In this document: positions 11,122-24,141 of the stretch, piece by piece
How the letters are laid out: each line of letters begins with the position of its first letter
How positions within the stretch are numbered: the first letter of the stretch is position 1
DNA from: Caenorhabditis remanei
Taxonomy: Eukaryota > Nematoda > Chromadorea > Rhabditida > Rhabditidae
DNA length: 64,000 nucleotides
Assembly: GCF_010183535.1 (NCBI RefSeq)
Contig: NC_071333.1
Location: forward strand, 20,892,587 to 20,956,586
Direction: 5' to 3'
Made by a program: the position numbers and the translations under genes
The notes under the pieces: model-generated
What the model was told of the DNA's origin: nothing
The model's database searches: none
What the model saw: only the letters and a program-made list of their open reading frames with translations

Positions 11122-14100
11122 ATGACCATGACAATGGAATTCTTGAGCATTCCAAGAGCCACTCTGGCGCTCAACTACCTCAATACGAACAGGTGAGGGA
11201 GATATGGGGGCTCAAAACAGTATAAAAAGCGGAGATTTTGATTGAAAGTTTTCAAAACTGAAAAAATCTGAAAGTTGGCCTCACTTTGGTACTGATTTAC
11301 CTGGTTCTTCATAATTTTCAAAGAAAAACATTTCAGTTTTAGATCTAGACGTTTTTAGACTGAGACAAAAGAATTGTTAGGAAAAAGCCTTATACTCGGT
11401 TTTAAGACGATTTCATTCTCAAAATTGGGTTCTCCATGGGCAAAACTATAGTGACACAAAGTTCTTGAGCTTAGTAACTAATTCATTCTTTTTGATCCTC
11501 AATCGATATTTCTCGAAGACAGTTCAAATTATAATTTTCAAGTTCTCTTATGACCTCCAAAGAAAAAAAATCCGAAGAAGGGAAAATCTATTTTTCATTA
11601 GTTCTATTATACAGAATACAAAAATACGTTTTTGATGGAAATTCTGGATCGAGGAAGCTGATTCACCAAATTTCTTATGAAAATATATCGAAAACGAAAG
11701 AAAAACCACTGAGTCATTCTCTATACCCAACTCTCGTCTATTTCAGTACGACCCACACCTCACCGTTCTCTGCCATTGCAGAACTTGTGGATAACGCGTA
11801 CGATGCCGACGCTGACACTCTGGAGATCAATCTCGGTGAGTTTTGGACATGATATAGATGATAGAGAAGTGAAAATTTGAATTTTGATGATAAAGACAGT
11901 GAAATCATTGTCATTTTTGTCCTGTCCCAAATTTTAAGAAATTATTTTTCAATTCTTTATTTTCCAGTTCGAGACTACAATGACTACTACCTGGAATTCA
12001 AGGACGACGGTACCGGTATGTCGCAAGAGGAAGTGTCAAAGATGATTCTCTTCGGTCACTCAAACAAGACCAGTGATAAAATTGGTCGATACGGAAACGG
12101 AATGAAATCCGGTGGCTTCCATCTCGGTCGTGAACTCTTCATGATCACCAAAAAAGACGGCATCAACACGTGTCTCCTCATCTCACATGCATTTCACGCG
12201 GACAACAAGATAACTGATGAAGTCTTGTGCCCGTGTGTATCGATGGATGATCGCGGAAATCCAGTGGAGAATAGAGCAAGAAAATTCCCATGGATACTGC
12301 AGACACACGAAAAGGAGCTCGACATCATCAATCAATACGCGCCATTGAGAGGACGCACTCTCCAGGAGATGATCGGAAGGATTCGCGATAGATCTGGTAC
12401 TCTCATAATCATCGGTCGTCTGAAAAAGACCGGAGATGTTGGAAAACAACTGGAGATAGTTGTAAATGGAAACGATATTGAAACGAAAACGGAGGACGGG
12501 ACACTCATCGAACGATCGCTGAGAGAATACCTCAGCGTTCTCTATCTCTTTCCAAAAATGAGAGTGAGTTGGTGCTTTTAGACTGAAAAATGATGAAAGT
12601 AGAGAAGAACTAATTTTCCAGATAATTCTCATCGAAGAGGCTGTCCAACCAAAAAAGCTTTGCGCTAATTGGTTGGGCAGATATCATGCGGAACTATCTG
12701 CGGAGGCCTTCAAACACGGCCACAATAAGAACGTTTCTGACATGGTCTCGGCTAGAGACAGAAGTGAGTGTCAAAAATTATGGGAAAAGTAAAAAATAAC
12801 GGTGACTTTGTTTCAATAAACCCAAACATCGCGTTTCGGCCTTTTCATTTACACTTGGCATAATTAAAAATCGGGTTTTCATGGCATTGTTATCGATTTT
12901 TGGCGGATTTTATTTTTATTTTCATATACTTTTAGACGCGATTGAGCTTTCTGACAGATGTTATATATCATTTGATAGCTGAAATCATGCTAAACATGCT
13001 GAACAAATTTTAACTCGAAAAATTTTTTGTTGATTTATAGAAGAATGTGGCCAGCGTTATTTTATTTCACTAGCCAAACTTCCGACCAAGATTTCTCAGC
13101 CTACAAAGTTGTCTGACACGTTTAGTTTTCATATTCGTAAACGGTGTGATTTCAATTCAGAGCTAATTACAAGCCTGATTGCAATCCCATTCAAATTCTT
13201 TTATTTTCAGTAAAACAACAGATCGACGGCTTCGCTACCGATACCCAATATCGGAACGAGTCTGTACAGACAATTGATCAAATGAAAGCAACTCGAAGGC
13301 ATCTCAACGAAAGGACCGCCTCACTCCAAGAAGAACTGGATTCTTGCGATAAGATACTCAAAGATCTTCAAAATGCGAATAGACAGAAGAAGTTCAAAGT
13401 CATAATGGGGTGTGACGTCCAGAATCGAGAGAACAACGGAATGCACTTCTACATCAACAACCGTCTCATCACTTGGGGACACAAGTCAGCGATCTTCCGA
13501 TCAAGCACGACGCACACGCTGGGAATCTCGTTGTACGTCAACGTCTCCTACGATGTCTTCAGTCCAACGCACAACAAACAGAGTTTCGAGAGTCAGGAAG
13601 ACTTCAAATTGCTTGTCAAAAAGTGCAACGCCTTCTTGAACATCTATCAGAAGCAAATGGAGTACCAATGGATCCCGGATCATTTGAAACAGAAATGGGC
13701 TTATAAACTCCAGCCGGACGCTGATGTTTGGGCTGAGTTTTGGCAGAAATATGGATACAATGACGCCACTACGGCGAATTTGCCGAGAAGCCAGTTGGCT
13801 GATGAGGCCAAGAAAACGATCGTATCGTGTTGCGGTGTTTGGATCTTGTGCCGTGAGTTTTTTCATACTTTCATTGGGAGAAATCGCAAAATTGAGCCGG
13901 TGTATGCGTTTATCCTCAGCAAATTGCTTAAAAACGGGCGGATTTACCGGACTCCTCCAGCAGAAAACACTATTTTCGAAAATACTTTTAAAAAGCATCA
14001 CTAATTAGGCTCCTCCCACTACCAACTTGTGATTTTTTCAGAATCGTGCAAAACATGGCGTCGTACACCCGGCAACACCCCTCCAGGGGAATATCCATAT

Positions 14101-15724
14101 TTCCGCTGCAGCGCCATCAATCTACAGTGTTGTGGGTCTCGTAGTCTTCCAAATCGGGTCAGAAGCGACGATGAGCACACTCGGCGCTTGCCACCACAAG
14201 CTCCATTGCCACCGGTTCATGTCGCTCCAGCGATTCCTGTCGATCGAATGGCTTCGAATATAAATTCGGAGGGTAGACGATTAGCGGAGAGATCGGTTGA
14301 AGAGACAAAGAGAAATGTGCCGAAAATCAATAAAGCACCAAGACCAGCGATAGTTGGAGAGGTGGAGGACGAGGATTTGCAGCCAGTTGAGGCTCTCCCG
14401 ATGGTTCCGAAGAATGAGCAGGCTCATCGCGCAAATGAAATTGTTGAAGAGAATCAGGAGGTTGATGAATTAGAGGAAGATGCTGATGGAGAGCAGGAAA
14501 ATGATGAAGATGAACAGGAAGACGATGACGAGAGAGTGAATAACCAGAGTGTTCAAAAAGTGCGCCCACAAAACGTCTACGCGAAGAAACCGGCTACCAA
14601 AGTGAGCAGACGACGTCAACACGAGTCATCATCAGATGACAGTTCTGGAGAGGAGGAGGGAACAACGAAGAAGGCGAAGACGAATAAAGCGAGCTCCTCG
14701 TCGCAGAGATTGACGTCGGCGGTGAAGCCAGCTGTGGCGAGACCAGGGATTCAGGATGAAGTGAGTTTTGTGAATTTTGAACTGAGAAAACTGAAAAAAT
14801 TGAAGTTTTGTTGGAAATCAGCCGAATTTGGAGCACATGACCATGAAAAAAAAACTCCGAAAATCGCGAATACTGAAATTTTGACTTTAACTTTCTGGGA
14901 TCTAAATACTGGTCATATTATAGAAACTTTTAAAAATTTTCGCATAAAATATCATAAGATCCGCCTACTGGTTGAGCCTCGGGGGAACATCAAACATCTT
15001 TAAATTCTCTTTTTTTCAGCAAGTGTCAATCTCAAAAGCTCATCTGGACAACTACAACCAATTCCTCGTCTGGTTCAATACAACACCCATCTCATCCGGA
15101 TCGAGACGAGTAATCGACGCAGCTCAATTGATCAAAACTCGTCAGGGAATGATAGACAGAGAGAAGCGAACTGTCGCGGCAATGTCTACCCGTATTGATC
15201 AGGTTTTGGATGAATTCTCCAAACACAGTAGTATCACCAGAATTCGAATTGTGAGTCTTTTTTGCGGATTTGAAATGTTCCAGTTTTGAAACATCCTAGT
15301 TTCGAAAGGTCCCAGGTTTCGGAACCCATTTATCAGGATGTTAAATCGATTTAGGTTCGAGATATCCTGGTTACCAATTGACTGAAATCCGTGACGTCCT
15401 GGTTCGCGCACATCCAAAAATTTCTGAATCGACACAGTTTCGAGATTTCTCTTTTTCAAAATAACTGCAATTCGCAACATTTCCCGTTGGAAATAGTCTC
15501 CGTTTTAATACATCCCGGTTTCAAAAGTCTTAGTTATAAAACAAATCGTATGATACCAGTTCCGAAACGTCCGGATTCCAAAATGTCTCATAAAAACGCC
15601 TATGTATATTGTAGTCGATCTTTTCCAGCCGTCGAAAACACAGAATGTCACTACACTGGAAAGAATCAACAAAGTAGTCACAAACATTTATGCAGCAAAG
15701 GGAAGAAAGGCTGCAAGGAAATAA
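11122..15724 (+). CDS. morc-1: MORC-family GHKL ATPase with CW zinc finger, 861 aa
   Basis: Eight exons fit one frame: 11122-11192, 11747-11835, 11968-12563, 12622-12763, 13211-13852, 14042-14760, 15020-15250, 15629-15724. The N-terminus has a Bergerat ATPase fold: N-box AIAELVDNAYDAD (E36, N40), DDGTGM at 66-71 and GRYGNGMKSGG around 93-103. A heptad-like helical stretch follows near residues 320-355. A CW-type zinc finger starts at WILCQSCKTWRR (510-521), with cysteines at 513, 516, 536 and 543 or 544; its coding sequence is split by the intron at 13852. Residues about 640-740 are acidic then Ser/Lys rich, likely a nuclear-localisation region, and the C-terminus is helical. MORC ATPases compact chromatin. 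In C. elegans MORC-1 acts in the nuclear RNAi pathway. The ATG follows TTTATAG, so the start could instead be an internal acceptor. Length matches the family. Confidence 0.92.
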
Positions 15725-16400
15725 TTATTTGATTCAACATATTTCCTGGTTTGTGCTATTTTTTCAATGATTTCCATTCCAAAAATTGCTGTATTTCTTC
15801 CCCATCTCCTTCACCTATTGAACATGTTTACCGCTTTTTCTGAAAATTCCAGATGGAATTTTATTGTATTCCTATTGTATTCACTTACCTCGCAACTTTT
15901 TTTCTTCATTCATGACTCCAAATGTTTTAAAAATGACAGAATTTCCCTTTTTTCCCTTGCCTCTTGGATCTATATTTTCTTGCTATTATTTTTTTCTCAA
16001 AGTTCGAAATACGTCTTCTCATTGTATTTGCTTGTATCTTTCTATTACGCTAAAAATTCTCATTTCCAGATATTTGATTGATTGTCTTTTTCTTTTTTGT
16101 GCTGCTCCTCTAACTTTTTCAAAATCCCTCTTTATAAAATAAAAAAATTTTGTGCTCACATTCAGAACCCCACTAGCTGAAGCTGTAATCAACGTATGAA
16201 CGATGTGGTAAAGATACAGATGATCAAATCCGTGAATCTACACAATCTATTCATCGGGTGACATTTTTCAACAGAGAACTCCGCGGGGTGAGCCTACGTC
16301 TAGCTAAAGTACTTAAATTCAGAGATAAAATTAAGAAAATAGGAAAATTTGGTTAATATCAGGCAGTCACAACATCCAGTCGTGCTTATGTTTATTGTTA
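15725..16400. other. 3' flank of the MORC gene
   Basis: T-rich sequence with no supported gene on either strand. AATAAA-like signals occur near 16137-16145, and one may end the MORC transcript. Open frames here (for example 15767-16081) are Phe/Leu/Ser-rich translations of poly-pyrimidine DNA. Confidence 0.4.
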
Positions 16401-16411
16401 CAACGAGCCTA

Positions 16412-16861
16412 CAGTACCGTCCAAAAGGTTGTAAACTTTGACCGTTTTCAGTTGAAATTGGCCACATTTGTGAGTGTGCCATGGCAATTTTGATCATCCC
16501 ATCAAGTAGATTTTCAATAAATTATACAGATAAAAAGTAGAGCTTTATTTTTGTAGTTGACAACTTTTTGGCACGGACATTCCGTAAAAAGTTATGATCA
16601 TTTTAAGACCACAGCTCAAAAATTGCCTTAATTTACACTGAAATTGGTTGATATCAAGGAGAAAAACTTTTTCAATACGTAACTAGCTAGGGGTGCCCGT
16701 ACAAAAAAGTTGTCAACCACAAAAATGAAGCTTTACCCTTGTTATGTATAACTCATCAAAAATCTATTTGATAAAACAATCAGTATTACCACACCACATT
16801 CTCAAAGTTGGCCAATTTCAACTAAAAATGACCAACGTTTACAACTTGTTGGACGGTACTG
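16412..16861. mobile_element. Tc1/mariner-type MITE, 450 bp
   Basis: The ends are inverted: CAGTACCGTCCAAAAGGTTG at the left and its near-complement, ending CGGACGGTACTG style, at the right. A TA dinucleotide flanks each end (16410-16411 and 16862-16863), the target duplication expected for Tc1/mariner elements. Interior inverted similarity continues (TGACAACTTTTT against AAAAAAGTTGTCAA). There is no transposase, so it is non-autonomous. Confidence 0.8.
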
Positions 16862-17329
16862 TACTTGTAGAAGGTATTGCATGATTTCGTTGAGCCATGA
16901 GATTTTACCTGTTTACTTTGAATTGCTTTGGAGCTGCCAAATCTATTCTTTCATCATACATCAAGAAGATTTTTTTGTTTTCCTGTTACATTCTGAATAT
17001 TTTATACTCAATAAAATGTCATTTTCGTGAATGACAAAGTAGAAGTATTTCAATCCAATATTATATTCTATTCTGACTGCCATACATATGACAAAATAAT
17101 GCCTATATTGCAAGTGTTAGGCGACATTCCGTAAACGGATTAACATGCCATGATTACAGATTACTTCCTCGCAAATGAAAACTTTTCCACATGATGTCAC
17201 TGCAAATACGAAATCTCACTTTTTGTTTTTCTATGAGCAATGAATGATTATAGAGCTGATTATAACTTTCAGGTATCTGAAAAACAAACTAGAGAAAAAC
17301 AAAAACTTAAAAACTTTTTATTTTAGACA

Positions 17330-18300
17330 GAATACAAAAATAAAACAAGGGGACTAATTATTTTTCGACGGGACAGCACACTGCTCGAATTTCGTCATTC
17401 ATCAAACTAACGAAAAAACAAGACGAATCAACCCGAAGTCCTGGAAAATGAATGTTAAAAATTCAGAAGTCAGGTTTCTTGAACTTCACTCACTAACAAA
17501 ACCCGAAAAAGAGAAGTGACCCGGAATTTTAATTACTTTTAACTGTAAATATTATATACTTTACACAATATATAAATTATTTAACTTACGGTTCCCGCAC
17601 AATTTCAGAACTTCAATCTAATAAAAAAATTCAAACACCGGACCCGTAGTAATGGATGACACAAATATTGAATGCAGTGGCTGAAATTGAATAGTTTTTC
17701 AACCAATGTTATTATTTGTTAGTTATTAACGTACTTGGCTCATAGATTTGACCGCATACTGCCATGACGAAGGTGGTTACACGTCTTCCGCAGCGTCACC
17801 GGTGATCTCCGACATTCAAGAGCCTACCCGAAATATCACCCGAGGAATACTGAAAAAAAGTTTCCATTTCATCTGAAACTTGGCTATTTTCCTTACCTTC
17901 AACCAATAAAAATATAAAATTAGAATTCAAAAAAAATCAGAAAAGAAGGGGACGACGTCTATACACAAAGACATCTGGAGAGAAGGGTAGTAAAACTAGA
18001 TTTTCAGCTCCCACGGCTGCTTATATATCATTTTCCTGCGTCTCTCTTTCTTTCTCATCAGCTGCTTTTTCGGCTCTCACACTTCCGCATGGATTATCAA
18101 CGTCTTGGACACGCCCTATTCTTATGTTGTCAACAAGATTTTTCATGCATTAATAACACATGATATCAGCAAAAACCCGTGGGCCCATACTGGGAATATC
18201 ACCTGACTAGCAAAAATGAGTCAGTCCAGCTCGCTGTAATTATAATCTGCATTCGGAATGACAAAAAGATTAAAGCGGTTTCTTGAGAGATTTACAAAAT
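17330..18300 (-). repeat. Tandem transcription-unit repeat, copy 1
   Basis: Minus-strand unit. From upstream to downstream it contains TATATAA (18027-18021), a leader with CTTCTCTCCAGATGTCTTTG, a splice donor (GAAGGTAAGG), an acceptor (TTTTTTTCAG) and short exons. In this copy a tiny frame starting MAVCGQIYEP can be assembled, but it is only 26 residues. The same unit occurs at about 18780-19690, at 20640-21330 and in the right arm. I cannot name a product. Confidence 0.5.
18021..18027 (-). promoter_or_regulatory. TATA-box promoter, left arm copy 1
   Basis: The minus strand reads GATATATAAGCAGCCGTGGG, with TATATAA 25-35 bases before a pyrimidine-rich leader. The identical layout recurs in the copies at 21089-21095 (minus) and 39153-39160 (plus), while the copy near 19500 has drifted to ATATTTAAG. 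Conservation in copies of both orientations supports a functional core promoter. Confidence 0.5.
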
Positions 18301-18779
18301 CAAAGTTATTCCTGTGAAAGAGAATTTGTGTATAGCACGTTGAGAACAGATATCAATGTAAAACAAGATGTTTATTATTTCCTATCATTGTTTTCATAAT
18401 GATTAGTAAATGTGCATTTTTCATACCCTTTTCTCTATGAAGTAACCTTAGCACGTCTTTCATTCTGCAACACTGAAACTAGACGATACCGTCATGGGGT
18501 CTATAACCAAAAATACCGAAAATTACACGAAAAATCACGATTTTGACAACAAGAATTCCATTCTTCCAGACAGAACCAGCTGAATCTAGCTTCATGACAA
18601 GTTTTGGCTAAGTAATTTTTTTTGTTCGTAGTTTGTTTTCATTTCCTCTTTTTAGAGTAACATACATCATACTCGAATGTTCTTTCTTATGTACTGAAAC
18701 CAGTCATTTCTAAATACAGTATCTGTATTGATTCAAATAACATCACGCAATGGATGATTCTAAAGCTTATTGTAACCTT

Positions 18780-19690
18780 AAGTTACCTTGAAATAACAAG
18801 AGAAATTCTGATATTTTGACCATTTTATTATAAACATAACTCTTTTTTTAAACCGTAGTAGAAGGAGCATAGGGGATGGACTCTGTACAATTAAAAAACA
18901 ACTATTATAAGGAGCATGTTGGTTGGTTGAGGGGGATTTTTGAACCGCAGTGGGATCGGTACACCACAAACCCTTTGGAAAACACCTCATAAATCAACAC
19001 GTAGTCCTGGAAAAAAAATATATACTTATTCCAGAATTGTGCCCTCCTTTGTTTCACCTTCCAATTAAACCCATAAAATGTATTGTTCCGCTAGTTCAGA
19101 AATGGTTTTCTGCAAGTTTCTTGTATATTTAACGAAAGTTTAATTTTACAACTTACACAACTCGTAGATTAGACCCGTAATAATTGAAACTACTCTCTGA
19201 AAATGTTGCATACGTTTTGATAAAAATTGCACTATTTGACTTACACTGAGCCACAAACGGAGTAAACCATCGATACTTAAAAATATTTTTCTCCGACTCC
19301 AACTACCAACATCACCCGTGGAATACTAAAAATTTTGTGGTTATTTGTGTTAAAACTTGGCTATCTTCCTTACATTCAACCACTTAAACTAAAAAATTAG
19401 AATTCGAAAATAATCAGAATAAGAGAGACGACGTCTATACATTAAAAAATCTGGAGAGAAGGGGAGTATAGTTGGATTTTTAGCTCCCACGGCTGCTTAA
19501 ATATCTTTTTTTCTGCGTCTCGCCATCCCTCTCATCGGCCGCTTTCTTGGCTCTCCACACTTCCGTATAGATTATCAACGTCTTGGATACCAGCTAATCT
19601 AATGTTGTCAACAAGATTTTTCGTGCATTAATAACACGTGACATCAGCAAAAACCCGGGGGCTCATACTGGGAATATCACATGATTAGAA
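18780..19690 (-). repeat. Tandem transcription-unit repeat, copy 2
   Basis: Same unit as copy 1, with its GACGTCTATAC mark at about 19430, about 1480 bp from the corresponding mark in copy 1. The TATA box has lost its match (ATATTTAAG) and the exons are more diverged, so this copy is probably silent. Confidence 0.45.
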
Positions 19691-19700
19691 AATGAAATTA

Positions 19701-19974
19701 CCGTAAATACTGTATTATAACAGCACCTGTAATAGAACGGCACCTGTATTATAACGGCACCTCATAAATACTCAGAATTCATAAATATGAATATCCCGGT
19801 GTTTTTTTATTGTTTCTGATTAGAAGCAGCGTGATTGATAACGTCTTGATCAGCGAAAAGAATGCCCAAAAAAGTTTTTTTCGTCTAAATTTAATGAGTT
19901 TTTAAAACTTCAAAACTTCTCTGGGAGACAGTTGAAAAATATAACGGCATGCCGTTATAATACAGTATTTACGG
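19701..19974. mobile_element. MITE with TA target duplication, 274 bp
   Basis: Terminal inverted repeats CCGTAAATACTGTATTATAA at 19701 and the complement TTATAATACAGTATTTACGG ending at 19974, flanked by TA on both sides (19699-19700, 19975-19976). The interior holds extra TATTATAACGGCACC copies near the left end. No coding capacity. Typical of non-autonomous Tc1/mariner elements. Confidence 0.85.
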
Positions 19975-20639
19975 TAGTCCATATTTGAAAAAAAAATCTG
20001 CATTTGGAATAACAAAAAGATTAGAGAGGCTTCTTGAAAGATTTCCAAAACTAAAGCTTATCTTGCGTGAGAACTTCGGTGAATTCCACGTCGCAAACAC
20101 AATTCAACGTAAAACAGAAACGTTTGATTTTGAGATGTTTATTATTTCCTATCATTATTTTCATGATGACTAATTCTTCATCATACCCCCTTTTCTGCAT
20201 GGGGTAACTTAGACTCTTATTTCATTCTGAAACAATAAAACTAGACGATACCAGATCTGATAACGTTTTTTCTGAAAATTACAAAAAAAATTACGATTCT
20301 GACAAATCTGAACTTTTTTTTGAGATCTTACTACCTGTGATCAAAACTCCATATTCCTAGTTTTATAGAGAATTTTCGTGATTGACAGCAAGAAAATAAG
20401 AAAAAAACGTTTAAAATTTTTTCTCATACATAGTATAAAAACAGAATACAGCTGGTGTCAGGTGACTTTAAAATACCTGGAAAATAAGTATAAGAAAATG
20501 AAAAACTCTAAAATTTTTATTGCGGACATATTATATATTATTTTAAACGATGAAGGACCGGTAGAGCATTGTTTTTGAGCAATTAGTAACTTCGGAGACC
20601 AATATCAAAAACCCGTGAGAAAAACTACATGAAACAACC

Positions 20640-21330
20640 CGAAGTGTACTGTTCCGCAAGTTCTGAAGCCGTTTTCTGCAAGTTTCTAGTATATTTAACG
20701 AAGGTTCAATTTTACAACTTACGTGTCAACAACCCGTTGATTCCAATCTTATTTTATATGTTACAGACCCGTAAAATTGAAACCACTCTCTGAAAAACGT
20801 TGCGTACAATTTATGTCGAGGATCGCACTAATTGACTCACACTGTTCCCGCATGCCGATATGGTATACATACTTATATATATAATATAAATCTACCCGAA
20901 ATATCAACCGGGGAATACTGAAAGTATTCATTTCATTTCATCTGGAGCATGGCTATTTTCCTTACCTTCAACCACTAAAACTGAACAATTAGAATTCAAA
21001 AATAATCAGAAAAAAGGGGACGACGTCTATGCATTAAGACATCTGGAGAGAAAGGGAGTATAGTTAGATTTTCCGCTCCCACGGCTGCTTATATATCATT
21101 TTCCTGCGTCTCGCTTTCTTTCTCTGCTTTTTCGGCTCTGAGCACATGGCACATTCGCATGGATTAATAACGCCATGGTTACGCACTAATCTTATGTTGC
21201 CAACAAGGTTTTTATCCATTAATAACACGTGACAGCAGCAAAAACCCGTGGGCTCATACTGGGAATATCACCTGACTAGAAAAAAATGAGTCAGTCCAGC
21301 TCTGAATATAATCTAGACTTTGAATAACAA
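20640..21330 (-). repeat. Tandem transcription-unit repeat, copy 3
   Basis: Third copy, about 1590 bp from copy 2 measured at the GACGTCTATGC mark near 21025. The TATATAA box is intact at 21095-21089. The downstream exon part is truncated compared with copy 1. Confidence 0.45.
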
Positions 21331-22213
21331 AAGATTAGAGCCGATTCTTGAGAGATTTTCAAAATCAAAATTAATACTGTTGGACAACATTGGTGTATTG
21401 CACGTTGAGAACACAGATCGATGATAAATGAGAGCAAAGCTAGTTTGTTTTTTGAAAGCTTATTGTTTTCTATTTTCTTTTCATGATGACTTAGAAAGTT
21501 CCTTCACGATGTTCAAAAACCATCCTTTTTTTGAAAATTATGAGCAACACTCTCTCAAGAACGTAAACTCTATTTTTGCTGAAAAATTCAGCTATCATCC
21601 GGCTAGCATCCTAGGTACCGACTGTACAAATTTTGGCCTGTACACGTGCTCTGCTTGTAGCTCATTTCATTTGCTCTCTAATATAATGACGTCATTGAAT
21701 AACTTTCTCTAATAAAATAAATGTCTTGTAGCCAGAAAAGTATTATCTGCATATTGTATCAAAAATGTATCATCTTCCGGTAGATATTTGTGAGACAAAT
21801 TGCGTGTATAATTCAAATATAATCCGATTCGAGATATACTCGTGAAATTAATGGCCAGGAAACCATCTGTCAGACTAGGTGTCCTCCAAAACATAGAGAC
21901 ATGCAATTAGTGTCCACGGACGTTTTTGGTTGCCGACCGTGAGCCGTGGTTGGACTATTAGAAGGAATTATTACTAATTAGTTTTGTTTCTGATCAAGCG
22001 CACCTCTACTGCAGGTGCTCACCTATGTCTTCCACCAAGAAACATCTGTCTGGTGTCTTAGACGGTTTTTGTGATTTTTTAAATATTCCAATAGATTCTG
22101 GTAAACTCTTTCTCACAAGCAATTATTGCCTTTCAAAATACTTATTTTCAAATTGTTTAAATGTTGTTTTGCAGACCCTTCCCAACAATCAAAAAACATC
22201 ATCCTCAACAGAA

Positions 22214-22594
22214 ATGGGAGCCAAGGAAAAAAAGAAATACATCAAAATTATAGTTGAACTGGTAAAAACAGTAATTAGAAAGTATTAAAACTTCCCATTT
22301 TAGGCTCGAAATCCGGAAGGGGATCCGGTACTTGCCCATTATCGCATAACAGAAAACGTCAAAATGAAACGAGTGAAAGACGATTTTGCTGAAAAGATGA
22401 ACGAAAGTGTCCGCCTCTATCGGTAAATCAAATGTTACTAGTTCTTTAAGATAATTAATTATGTTTCCAGATTTCTATATTATGGAGAACGCGTGGCAGA
22501 TGAAGACACTGCAAAAACACTCGAAATAGAAGAACTGGGATTGGATCGAGGTGTTCGAAACACAAGAAAGTGGATAAGGCCAGGTATAAATTAG
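22214..22594 (+). pseudogene. SUMO-like protein with frameshifted C-terminus, 96 aa
   Basis: Exons 22214-22261, 22304-22422 and 22471-22594 join in frame. The protein has the beta-grasp start KKYIKIIVEL, a central RLYRFLYYGERVADEDTAKT like the SUMO RFLFDG..I.D.DTPKTL strand, and then leaves the SUMO pattern. At GAAGAACTGGGATTGG one extra base relative to the sister copy (36859-37222) shifts the frame, so the tail reads LDRGVRNTRKW instead of GDWIEVFETLESG. The conjugation tail is therefore lost. A TTTTGCAG acceptor lies before the first exon, so trans-splicing would supply the 5' end. It may still encode a non-conjugatable protein. Confidence 0.7.
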
Positions 22595-23689
22595 CTGAAA
22601 TCATATATATTGGAAATCGCTTGTTATGTATGATAGTGGATTTATATCTGTACTGTTGTTCATGTAATTCAAAAACCATTGGCACTATCATATCTGTTTC
22701 TGACTTTCCATAATAAAACCCATATTGTTTATGAATTTTTCCTCAATTTGAAAGTGTATTAACTGCGGTGTTAAAATGGGTAATTGGTGTTCTGGGTAGC
22801 AGTAGCGGATCTTAATCCGGATATTAGATAGAAATGCACCTGCCCGCGGAAATAAGAAGATTAGGAGGGGAGGAGAACCTTCATTGGTGCATTAGTGTCT
22901 GTCTCGTTTACTAAAAACACGAACATCATAAAAAAACTGTTTTGAGATTTGCATTTATGCTGACGGGGAAAAAATCTACAATATATACAAACAATTGGTT
23001 CAATAAACATTCAAAATTTATAGTTTTCATCCGAAAACTGCAAAGACCCAAATCTTTTTGACCAATACTTTCATAAATCGTTTTATTGTGGATTCAGGTC
23101 TTCTTCAGAGCGTTGTTGTTTGGGGGAGAAGCATCAATCTATGTCTGCAAAACGGAATAACAAAACCTTTAGGTTGATAACCAGTGAAGCCCGAAGGCTA
23201 AAAACATTTTGCACAGCTGCAAGCCAACATGTTTGAATAAGGTATGAATGTGCTAGTGCACCGTCTTCAAATAAAACCGATATCATGTGAAAAATGAATG
23301 ATATTAGTGGAAAGTGAAACAAAAACTCGGTGTGCTGGCTGTTATAGGACACAATATGCTTTTGATACTCTTTGAATGTGAAGAGCACATCAGACTCTTA
23401 GTTTTAAGGGCAGCAACATAAGTTCACCCGCCTCCTTCCGTTTCTTACTGCTATAACTTGCTTGGTGGTATTCCAATCCAGAATGTGTCAACTATAAAAA
23501 TGTAGATCTCAATACACGGATGATTTTATCTATTATCAACCTTTCTGTCCGTTTCCAAACAGCCGAGATACACTGCCCTAACCTCCTCAAAGGAAAGACG
23601 CGCTGGCGTTCCATAGGCGCGTTTTTCTTTCGTTTCTCACTGTCATAAAAAACGAGTATTAGTTCACTCTGATATAATTATCATTTTAG

Positions 23690-23997
23690 TTGAAACATCT
23701 CAAATTCCAATAGCAGTGCCTGCCCTTAATGACGTTCACGTGAATCATATTGCAGACGTTGACAATGATGTTGAGATGGTTGAAATTGTTGAAGACCCAG
23801 ACGAGATTGATGATGATGATTTCCGCCCAAATCCACTTCATGGTGATGGAGTGAGTGAAATTAACGATAATGACGGAAAAAATTGTATCGTCAAAACCAA
23901 CGAGGAACGCTTAGGAATGCGGAACGTAGATATTTCAAAAGATGGAAAAGTTGCAGTGATGGCTGGGGACGGATTCTTATGTTGCTACCACGAATAG
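23690..23997 (+). CDS. Last exon of an acidic protein of unknown function
   Basis: After a TTTTAG acceptor, 101 codons are open to TAG at 23997. The sequence is strongly acidic in the middle (EMVEIVEDPDEIDDDD) and ends DGKVAVMAGDGFLCCYHE. The exon starts in phase needing one upstream base, so at least one more exon must lie upstream, but none is evident between 22930 and 23650, where similarity to the right arm ends. Not recognised. It may be a fragment. Confidence 0.4.
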
Positions 23998-24141
23998 TAA
24001 TACCTTTTATTTTATCTTTTTTTCTGTTTTCCATCATTTTCTAACTGAAAATGTGTTAAGTACACAGCAGAATACTTTCTCTTATTTTCTTCGCTGTTTT
24101 TTTCTCAAGCTTTGACAAAATTTGAGATTTTTAGCAGAAAA

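Larger units (their letters stand above)
17165..22930 (+). repeat. Left arm of a large inverted duplication
   Basis: Blocks recur in reverse complement in the right arm and in mirrored order: 17165-17275 with 39785-39860, 17390-17520 with 39540-39640, 17830-18290 with 38880-39370, 21880-21990 with 37450-37570, 22190-22560 with 36860-37250, and 22790-22920 with 36465-36600. The left arm is longer because a unit is tandemly repeated in it and a MITE has inserted. Confidence 0.8.
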
